Shown here piece by piece: positions 1 to 5,276 of a stretch of 9,100 bases of DNA (its first letter is position 1; each line of letters starts with the position of its first letter). Under the pieces are notes generated by a model. That model ran no database searches and was not told the DNA's origin. It was given only the letters and a program-made list of their open reading frames with translations. The position numbers and the translations under genes are program-made. Source of the DNA: Acidobacteriota bacterium. GTDB taxonomy: Bacteria; Acidobacteriota; Vicinamibacteria; Vicinamibacterales; CAVVIG01. The DNA lies in the NCBI GenBank assembly GCA_003222555.1, contig QHWL01000599.1, forward strand, positions 1 through 9,100, in the 5' to 3' direction.

Positions 1-1080
1 GTTTGCGTTGCCGTTTTGCTGGTCGCAGTCTGGCTCGGCGGCTTGCCGTTCGGCACAGGCGCTCGCGCCGCTGTCGCGGCGCGGCCGGAGCGCCTCACCG
101 ATCGCGAATTCTGGAAGGCCAGCTCAGACCTTTCTGAACCGAACGGAAGCTTCCGGTCCGACAATCTGCTGTCGAACGAGATCTTTTTTCAGTACGTGAT
201 TCCGGACCTGGTTCGGACCGCGAAGCCCGGCCGCGCGTATATGGGGGTGGGGCCGGAGCAGAATTTCACCTACATCGCCGCGGTGAAGCCCAGGATCGCG
301 TTCATCGTCGACGTCCGCCGGGGGAACCTGGACCTCCATCTGATGTACAAAGCGCTGTTTGAGTTGTCCGCGGACCGGGCCGAGTTCGTGTCGCGGCTTT
401 TCTCGAGGGCGCGGCCCGAGGGGATCGGGCCGAAGGCCACGGCGGCTGAGATCTTTGCGGCTTATTCGTCGATTGACTCGACCGAGACGCTCTACCGGGC
501 GAACCTCAAAGCGATCGATGACCGGCTCGTCACCACCCACGGGTTCGCGCTCTCGCCCGACGACCTGCAGGGGATCGAATACGTCTACCACGCCTTCTAT
601 CAGTTCGGGCCCGGGTTGCAGTACTCGTCGACCGGAGGCTTCGGCGGCCGCAACCAGCCGACCTATGACGATTTGATGGCGGCCACCGATGGCGACGGGC
701 AGGCGCGCGCGTACCTTTCCACCGAAGAGACCTTCGCGTTCCTGAAAGACTTGGAGACCAGGAACCTGCTCGTGCCGGTGGTGGGCAATTTCGCGGGTCC
801 CAAGGCGATTCGAGCGGTCGGCAGATACCTGAAGAAAAAGGGGACGACGGTGTCGGCGTTTTACCTGTCGAATGTGGAACAGTATCTCCGGCAGGACGGC
901 ATCTGGCGTGATTTCTGCTCCAACGTTGCCACGCTGCCGCTCGATGACGCGAGCACGTTCATTCGCAGCGTGCGCGGCGGGCGGTACGGGCAGCAGTTTG
1001 GGTTTGGACTCAATTCGGATTTGGGAGGCATGGCTGCCGAAGTAAAAAATTGTTCGCCGGTCTCGCCCGCGCGCCCCTGA
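1..1080 (+). CDS. Conserved exported protein, LIC_10091-like (5' partial)
   Basis: The frame is open from base 1 and ends at a TGA followed at once by TAA. The only start visible is a TTG at 16 with no clear ribosome binding site, so the true start probably lies upstream. The first codons give a hydrophobic stretch (VAVLLVAVWLGGLPFG) ending near ARAAVAA, which reads as a signal peptide. The mature part begins FWKASSDLSEPNGSFRSDN. A glycine motif, GVGPEQNFTYI, is followed about 20 residues later by an aspartate in FIVDVRRGN; this resembles motif I and the acidic loop of Rossmann-fold SAM methyltransferases. Later conserved blocks are GIEYVYHAFYQFGPG, VVGNFAGPKAIRAVG and AFYLSNVEQYL. From memory the pattern matches the LIC_10091 family, whose function is unknown. 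No catalytic activity can be claimed. The protein looks intact to its C-terminus and has no obvious functional link to its neighbours. Confidence 0.75.
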   Translation, partial: VCVAVLLVAVWLGGLPFGTGARAAVAARPERLTDREFWKASSDLSEPNGSFRSDNLLSNEIFFQYVIPDLVRTAKPGRAYMGVGPEQNFTYIAAVKPRIAFIVDVRRGNLDLHLMYKALFELSADRAEFVSRLFSRARPEGIGPKATAAEIFAAYSSIDSTETLYRANLKAIDDRLVTTHGFALSPDDLQGIEYVYHAFYQFGPGLQYSSTGGFGGRNQPTYDDLMAATDGDGQARAYLSTEETFAFLKDLETRNLLVPVVGNFAGPKAIRAVGRYLKKKGTTVSAFYLSNVEQYLRQDGIWRDFCSNVATLPLDDASTFIRSVRGGRYGQQFGFGLNSDLGGMAAEVKNCSPVSPARP

Positions 1081-1114
1081 TAAAGAAAATCATCGGGGAC
1101 GCGGTATTCGGGTC

Positions 1115-2617
1115 ATGATCCGTCGCTTGCTGATCGCAAACCGGGGCGAGGTCGCGCTTCGCATCATCCGCGCGTGTCGGGAACTCGGCGTCGAGACCGT
1201 CGCGGTGTTCTCAGAGCCCGATCGGGGCGCGCCACACACCTGTGCGGCCGACCGTACGGTCGCCATCGGTCCAGGTCCCGCGGTGGACAGCTATCTGGCG
1301 ATTCCGCGATTGCTGGAGGCTGCTCGCGTCAGCGGGGCCGACGCCGTGCATCCCGGCTACGGCTTCCTTTCAGAGAACGCCGCTTTTGCCGCGGCCTGCG
1401 AAAACCGAGGATTGATCTTCGTGGGGCCTCCCTCGAGTGTCATCGCGCGCATGGGCTCCAAGACCGACGCCCGCGCCCTGATGAAGACGGCCGGCGTTCC
1501 TGTAGTTCCCGGCGAAACACCCAAGGATCAATCCGACGATGAGCTGCGCCGAGCGGTCGATCGCGTCGGTCTGCCGGCGCTGATCAAGGCCGCCGCGGGG
1601 GGCGGCGGGAAAGGGATGCGGCTCGTGCGGGTCGGGGACGAGGTCGTCGAAGGCGTTCAAGCCGCTCGCCGCGAGGCCATCGCCGCGTTCGGCGACGGCA
1701 CCCTCTACGTGGAACGACTCATCGAACGGCCGCGGCACATCGAGGTGCAGGTCTTCGGCGATGCCCTGGGGCACCTCGTCCATCTGTTCGAGCGTGAGTG
1801 CTCGGTTCAGCGACGTCACCAGAAAATCATCGAGGAAAGCCCAGCCCCGGCGCTGACGCCTGCGTTGCGCGCCCGCATGACGACGGCGGCGGTCAAAGCG
1901 GCGGCCGCGGTGCAGTATCGCAACGCAGGCACCGTCGAGTTTCTCGTCGACTTCTCCGCAGGCCGTCGCGATGATGCGCGGTTCTACTTCCTCGAGATGA
2001 ATACGCGTCTGCAGGTCGAGCACCCCGTGACCGAGCAGGTGACCGGCGTGGATCTGGTTCGCGCGCAGATTGTCGTCGCATCGGGCGAGCCGTTGCCGTG
2101 GAGGAGTGACACCCTGACGCAACGGGGCCACGCGATCGAGGCGCGAATTTACGCGGAGGATCCCGATCAAGGGTTTCTGCCGCAGGCCGGACGGCTGCTG
2201 CTCTATCGAGAGCCCACACTCCCGGGCGTCCGCGTCGATAGCGGTGTCGCGGAAGGCGGCGAGATGTCGGTGTACTACGACCCGATGCTGGCGAAAGTGA
2301 TCGCGACCGGTGAAACACGGGAGGCCGCCATCTCCCGGCTCACCGCAGCGCTCCGCGACTATCCCATCCTCGGCATTCGGACCAATGCGGCGTTCCTGTT
2401 GCGCATTCTGGAACATCCACGGTTTCGATCCGGGGACATCGACACCGGTTTTCTCGATGGAGAAGGCGCTGCACTGGTTGAAGCCGGCGAAGTCGAGCCT
2501 CCACCATGGATGCGTGCGGCGGTGGCGGCTCACGAGAAACTTCGTTCGCCAGCTGCTGGTGGCCGGGCGACCGAGGCGTGGGACCCATGGCAGCGGCTTC
2601 GTCAATGGCGCGGGTGA
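1115..2617 (+). CDS. Biotin carboxylase subunit of an acyl-CoA carboxylase, no carrier domain
   Basis: The 500-residue protein catalyses the ATP- and bicarbonate-dependent carboxylation of biotin, the first half-reaction of acetyl-, propionyl- or methylcrotonyl-CoA carboxylases in the cytoplasm. The N-domain opens MIRRLLIANRGEVALRI and carries HPGYGFLSEN (79-88). The ATP-grasp domain has GGGGKGMR (162-169), RHIEVQVFGD (207-216) and RRHQKIIEESPAP (233-245). Catalytic or metal-site residues E275, E294 and R298 lie in TVEF and FLEMNTRLQVEHPVTE. The C-domain contains EARIYAEDP (342-350) and YYDPMLAKVI (387-396). The ATG at 1115 aligns with the usual family start, although its ribosome binding site is weak. 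The protein is longer than E. coli AccC (about 450) and resembles the front of a propionyl- or methylcrotonyl-CoA carboxylase alpha subunit. It stops after WDPWQRLRQWRG, before any biotin-attachment Met-Lys-Met motif. The carrier and carboxyltransferase must be encoded elsewhere. The acyl-CoA substrate is undetermined, so no symbol is given. Confidence 0.9.
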   Translation: MIRRLLIANRGEVALRIIRACRELGVETVAVFSEPDRGAPHTCAADRTVAIGPGPAVDSYLAIPRLLEAARVSGADAVHPGYGFLSENAAFAAACENRGLIFVGPPSSVIARMGSKTDARALMKTAGVPVVPGETPKDQSDDELRRAVDRVGLPALIKAAAGGGGKGMRLVRVGDEVVEGVQAARREAIAAFGDGTLYVERLIERPRHIEVQVFGDALGHLVHLFERECSVQRRHQKIIEESPAPALTPALRARMTTAAVKAAAAVQYRNAGTVEFLVDFSAGRRDDARFYFLEMNTRLQVEHPVTEQVTGVDLVRAQIVVASGEPLPWRSDTLTQRGHAIEARIYAEDPDQGFLPQAGRLLLYREPTLPGVRVDSGVAEGGEMSVYYDPMLAKVIATGETREAAISRLTAALRDYPILGIRTNAAFLLRILEHPRFRSGDIDTGFLDGEGAALVEAGEVEPPPWMRAAVAAHEKLRSPAAGGRATEAWDPWQRLRQWRG

Positions 2618-2629
2618 TGCCCACCCGCG
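2609..2629. terminator. Hairpin at convergent gene junction, possible bidirectional terminator
   Basis: A perfect 8-bp stem (cgcgggtg 2609-2616 with cacccgcg 2622-2629) with a 5-base loop spans the stop codon of the biotin carboxylase gene and most of the 19-base gap before the stop of the opposing DUF4159 gene. Its place between convergent genes suits a terminator. There is no T-run on either side, so intrinsic termination is unproven. Confidence 0.35.
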
Positions 2630-2636
2630 TCAGCCG

Positions 2637-3491
2637 TCAGTGAATCATCGCGTAGACGAGGACGTTGATGCCGAAGGCATAGCCGTCTGCCGAATACTCC
2701 CGGTTGTCGCCTTCGCGTTCGAATGCGTCGCCGAAGTCGGTATTGTGGGTGAACAGCACAATCATGTGGCCGTGCGCGTCGGCGATGGCGCGAGCATGCG
2801 GCTGGGCGCTGTCGGCGCCACGTTCTGATGTCCGGCCGCCGCTGCCGAAATAAAAGTCGATGGACGGGATTTGCGGCAGATGGCGGACCTCGTACAGCGT
2901 GTGAAAGATGGGGTGGTCCAAGGGAAGGTCGACAATCGGGAATTCACCGGACGGAAGCGCCTTCCGAATCTCCCCAGCGAAAGAGTTCCACGCGCGCTCG
3001 CCCCAGAAATCATCGGCCCAGAGAAAGCCTCCTCTAAGAAGGTAGTCGCGCAGCCGGGCCGCCTCGTCCTCGTCGAAGTAGGCGCCGCCCGGCTCGGTCA
3101 TCATGATGAACGGACAGCGGAAAAGCTCGTTATCGGTGAGGCGGATGACCGAGTGATTGAACTCCCCGTCTGCGGTCTTGCTTACCAGCGTCGTCGTCAA
3201 CTCGGAGAGGCGGAAGGAGAGATTTATGTCCGCTCTTGGGTAGTCGACGAACCAGCCGCCGCCGTCGCCGTACGGCGAGTTCCGGAACATGATCCGGCAG
3301 AATGTGAAAGCCCCATCGTAGCTCGGGTTCCCGGGGAGCCGGGGTCCCCTCACGAATCTGCCGCCGCGCCCTCCCTGCGGCGGGGCGGCGCCGCTCATGG
3401 TGACGATCATGACGCTGGCGACGAGCAAGGCGGCGCCTCTCACACGGCGCCGGTACAAGGCAGCTGGCGTTCTCGCGCGTGGCACCTGCAC
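2637..3491 (-). CDS. DUF4159 domain-containing exported protein
   Basis: The 284-residue protein has a basic N-terminus (LYRRRVRG) and a hydrophobic stretch ALLVASVMIVTMSGAAP (21-37), which looks like a signal peptide, followed by a short Gly/Arg linker. The rest matches my recollection of DUF4159: FTFCRIMFR (62-70), WFVDYPRADINLSFRLSELT (80-99), GGFLWADDFWG (154-164), HPIFHTLYEVRHLPQIP (193-209), SERGADSAQPH (222-232), THNTDFGDAFEREG (248-261) and GYAFGINVLVYAM (270-282). The domain is glutamine-amidotransferase-like in overall type but its function is unknown; no catalytic cysteine can be assigned. The GTG at 3491 is the assumed start because it gives a complete signal peptide; the ribosome binding site is weak, and a start a little downstream is possible. 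The usual MoxR/DUF58 partners seen near such proteins are absent here. Between REY and SADGY (265-267) a few aromatic residues expected from memory seem missing. Confidence 0.8.
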   Translation of the reverse strand: MQVPRARTPAALYRRRVRGAALLVASVMIVTMSGAAPPQGGRGGRFVRGPRLPGNPSYDGAFTFCRIMFRNSPYGDGGGWFVDYPRADINLSFRLSELTTTLVSKTADGEFNHSVIRLTDNELFRCPFIMMTEPGGAYFDEDEAARLRDYLLRGGFLWADDFWGERAWNSFAGEIRKALPSGEFPIVDLPLDHPIFHTLYEVRHLPQIPSIDFYFGSGGRTSERGADSAQPHARAIADAHGHMIVLFTHNTDFGDAFEREGDNREYSADGYAFGINVLVYAMIH

Positions 3492-3583
3492 AGTTTACTG
3501 CCAAGGCGATCTGACGCGTCTGAACCGTTGTCACAACTCCCGCAGTACCGCAGGCCGTCTGAGATGGTGAACAAATCACGTTC

Positions 3584-3647
3584 AACGCAGAGACCGCGGA
3601 GAAGAAATTATTGAGGGTTCCCCGGCGTGCTCTGCGAGCTCTGCGTT
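3584..3647. repeat. Imperfect palindrome with CTCTGCG units
   Basis: The left arm 3584-3601 (aacgcagagaccgcggag) pairs with the right arm 3630-3647 (ctctgcgagctctgcgtt) at 15 of 18 positions, and one of the three mismatches would be a G-U pair in RNA. The intervening loop is 28 bases. The right arm also contains a direct repeat of gctctgcg at 3629-3636 and 3638-3645. Repeats made of CTCTGCG units are, from memory, scattered in intergenic regions of Acidobacteriota and other environmental bacteria, so this is probably a REP-like dispersed element and not a site specific to these genes. A terminator or structured leader remains possible. Confidence 0.5.
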
Positions 3648-3703
3648 CAAACGTCGCTTTTTTCACAGGCTCTTCACGCCCTGCGAACGCGAGGCGGCGG
3701 GCG

Positions 3704-3709
3704 TATAAT
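3704..3709 (+). promoter_or_regulatory. Candidate -10 box upstream of the SMP-30 gene
   Basis: A perfect TATAAT lies about 100 bases before the ATG of the SMP-30-like gene, in a locally GC-rich setting (gcgggcgTATAATccccc). The position 17 bases upstream (3681-3686, ctgcga) is a poor -35 match, so the call rests on the -10 alone. A TTGACT at 3719-3724 has no good partner at standard spacing. Confidence 0.3.
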
Positions 3710-3808
3710 CCCCCACATTTGACTTTCACGGGCGTGCTAGACTTCATTTCTGGCGACTCTGGCGAGATCGTGTAAACGACCTTAAAATCAGAACAGTAGG
3801 AGAGTTTC

Positions 3809-4801
3809 ATGAAGGCGAAAGCGCTCATTGTGATTGCGTTGTCTATGCTCGGAGCCACGTTCGTGTTGGGCCAGCGCGGCGAGCCGCAGCGCGGCGGTGG
3901 CGGCGGCCGAGGAGATCAACCACCACCCCCACTTTTTACGCTGGCCCCAGACATTCCCGGTGTCGTCAAGGGCGGCACGAAAGTGGAGCTCATCAAGGAA
4001 GGATTCATGGGCGCTCAGGGTGCGACCCAGGGCCCCGATGGCAGCCTGCTTTTCACCGAGAGAATGGCCAACCGCATCACGAAGATCGACAAGGACGGGA
4101 ATATCTCGAGCTACATGGAAGATACCAGCGCGACCAACAGTTTCTCGTTTGACTCGAAAGGCCGCGCGATCGGCGTGCAGTGGATGCCCGCAGGTGTGGC
4201 CGTACTCGCTCCGACCAAGACTTCGCTCGCCGACAAATTCGAGGCTCATGGCTTCGGACGCCCCAACGATCTCACCATCGACAAGAAAGGCGGCGTGTAC
4301 TTTACCGACGATCTCGGGATTCCGGAAAACACGATTAAGCCCGCCGTCTACTACGTCAAGCCGACGGGCGGGATCCTCAAGATCGCCGACGACATCGCGC
4401 GTCCCAACGGTCTCGTCCTCAGCCCGGACGAGAGGACGCTTTACGTGCTCGATACCAACGGCGACGGCCTCAAAGCTTTCGACGTTCAGGCCGACGGCAG
4501 TGCCAGGAATGAGAGGACCTTCGCGACGATCACCGAAGGCGTGCGCAAGACCGACACTGGCGCCAACAGCGGAGCCGACGGCGGCGCCATCGACGGCGCC
4601 GGCCGGCTGTACGTCACGTCGAACGCAGGCGTCCAGGTATTCAGCCCGAAGGGGGAGCATCTCGGAACCATTCCGACCCCGCGGCAGTCGCAGAACCTCG
4701 CCTTTGCCGGGCCCGACAAGAAAACCTTGTACATACTGGGCGGAAACGCGGTCTACAAGGTCCAGATGCTGGCGGAGGGCTACAAGGGTCGCGCCAAGTA
4801 A
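3809..4801 (+). CDS. Exported SMP-30/gluconolactonase-like beta-propeller protein
   Basis: The 330-residue protein starts at an ATG with a good ribosome binding site (aggag 3798-3802, six bases before). Residues 1-21 (MKAKALIVIALSMLGATFVLG) form a Sec signal peptide, followed by a low-complexity Gly/Pro linker to about residue 42. The remainder is a six-bladed propeller of the SMP-30/LRE family, whose characterised members are calcium- or zinc-dependent lactonases. Candidate metal residues are N153 in GRPNDLTID, N200 in RPNGLVLSPD and D257 in SGADGGAID. The glutamate expected in the first blade appears as Gln70 (GAQGATQGPDGSLLF), so catalysis is uncertain. The end (NLAFAGPDKKTLYILGG, YKVQMLAEGYKGRAK) is typical and complete. 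It is followed by the molybdenum hydroxylase genes, which suggests a shared catabolic role, perhaps opening a lactone outside the cytoplasm, but the long palindrome between them may separate transcription. The substrate is unknown. Confidence 0.85.
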   Translation: MKAKALIVIALSMLGATFVLGQRGEPQRGGGGGRGDQPPPPLFTLAPDIPGVVKGGTKVELIKEGFMGAQGATQGPDGSLLFTERMANRITKIDKDGNISSYMEDTSATNSFSFDSKGRAIGVQWMPAGVAVLAPTKTSLADKFEAHGFGRPNDLTIDKKGGVYFTDDLGIPENTIKPAVYYVKPTGGILKIADDIARPNGLVLSPDERTLYVLDTNGDGLKAFDVQADGSARNERTFATITEGVRKTDTGANSGADGGAIDGAGRLYVTSNAGVQVFSPKGEHLGTIPTPRQSQNLAFAGPDKKTLYILGGNAVYKVQMLAEGYKGRAK

Positions 4802-4809
4802 GGTCGGAT

Positions 4810-4886
4810 GGGGTCGGGAGTCGTTTGCAGATTCCGCACGATCGTTGTCTGAAAGTACGCTGAAACTGCAAACGACTCCCGACCCC
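4810..4886. repeat. 21-bp perfect inverted repeat in intergenic gap
   Basis: Positions 4810-4830 (beginning ggggtcgggagtcg) are the exact reverse complement of 4866-4886 (ending cgactcccgacccc). The loop is 35 bases. Inside the arms, after one mismatch, three more bases pair (4832-4834 with 4862-4864). It fills most of the 97-base gap between the SMP-30 stop and the Fe-S subunit start. There is no T-run after it, and the right arm ends only 12 bases before the next ATG. Such a long exact palindrome suggests a REP/MITE-like dispersed element or a strong RNA hairpin that could limit read-through. Confidence 0.8.
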
Positions 4887-4898
4887 CCTAGGATTGAT

Positions 4899-5276
4899 AT
4901 GAGCAACATTACTCTGAAGGTCGGTTGCGGCCTCGCGCAGTGTGGGGCCTGCACGGTCATCGTGAAAGGCCAGGCCATCCGCTCCTGCGTCACGCCGGTG
5001 GGAACTGTTGCGGGAGCTGAAATCTCGACGTTGGACGGGCTGGGGACCATTCAGAACCCGCATCCGATTCAGAAAGCCTTCATCGAGGAGCAGGCGATGC
5101 AATGCGGCTTCTGCCTCAACGGGGTGATCATGACGGCGAAAGCCTTCGTCGATCGGAACCCGAAAGCCACCGAAGCGCAAATCCAGCAGGCAATGTCGGG
5201 TGTGTTGTGTCGTTGCTTCACGCATGTCCGGATGCTGCGCGCCATCAAACGGTATGCACAGGGGCTGGCCGTATGA
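4899..5276 (+). CDS. (2Fe-2S) subunit of xanthine-dehydrogenase-family oxidoreductase, N-terminal segment missing
   Basis: This is the electron-transfer subunit of an isoquinoline 1-oxidoreductase (IorA)-like molybdenum hydroxylase, passing electrons from the molybdenum site through two [2Fe-2S] clusters. The ATG at 4899 has a short agga site at 4890-4893. Cluster-one ligands are C10, C15, C18 (CGLAQCGAC) and C30 (RSC). Cluster-two ligands are C69, C72 (QCGFC), C104 and C106 (LCRC). All eight cysteines are present. The protein has only 125 residues against about 150-160 for the family. MSNITLKV, a normal first strand, runs directly into GCGLAQCGAC, whereas relatives have about 30 residues between them (NGK, a VDxDP turn, PLLxVLRD and a G-P/T-K-F/Y-G stretch). 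An in-frame deletion is inferred. It would remove part of the ferredoxin fold, so function is doubtful. The stop overlaps the next start as ATGA, so the two subunits are translationally coupled. It has no signal peptide; such subunits are usually exported with their Tat-bearing partner. Confidence 0.85.
   Translation: MSNITLKVGCGLAQCGACTVIVKGQAIRSCVTPVGTVAGAEISTLDGLGTIQNPHPIQKAFIEEQAMQCGFCLNGVIMTAKAFVDRNPKATEAQIQQAMSGVLCRCFTHVRMLRAIKRYAQGLAV

Larger units (their letters stand above)
3492..3808. other. 317-base intergenic region between divergent genes
   Basis: No convincing coding region lies in this stretch, which separates the starts of the DUF4159 gene (leftward) and the SMP-30 gene (rightward). 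Promoters for both genes should lie here. It holds a CTCTGCG-type imperfect palindrome (3584-3647) and a TATAAT box (3704-3709), both listed separately. Its base composition is more AT-rich than the genes in places, notably 3601-3612 and 3656-3666. No riboswitch or small RNA was recognised. Confidence 0.6.

Noticed and set aside
1370..2605. Long minus-strand open frame (411 codons) opposite the biotin carboxylase gene
   Set aside because: Shadow frame of a GC-rich gene. Its translation is rich in Arg/His/Asp without any domain, while the plus strand encodes a complete well-conserved enzyme.
4810..4886. Intrinsic terminator of the SMP-30 gene
   Set aside because: The stem is strong but the loop is 35 bases and no T-run follows, so it was listed as a repeat.
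3834..4898. Apparent fusion of an upstream frame to the Fe-S subunit, giving a 480-codon frame
   Set aside because: The upstream part is an out-of-frame reading of the SMP-30 gene (Arg/Ser/Pro/Thr-rich). The real Fe-S subunit begins at the ATG at 4899. It is therefore not a fusion and does not replace the missing 30 residues.
3788..5050. Long minus-strand open frame (420 codons) across the SMP-30 gene and the intergenic palindrome
   Set aside because: It is antisense to two recognisable proteins, crosses an intergenic region and shows no family motif.
5102..5272. Longer N-terminus for the molybdenum subunit starting at 5102
   Set aside because: This would overlap the Fe-S gene by 175 bases. 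The ATG at 5273 gives the usual ATGA overlap and a proper Tat signal.
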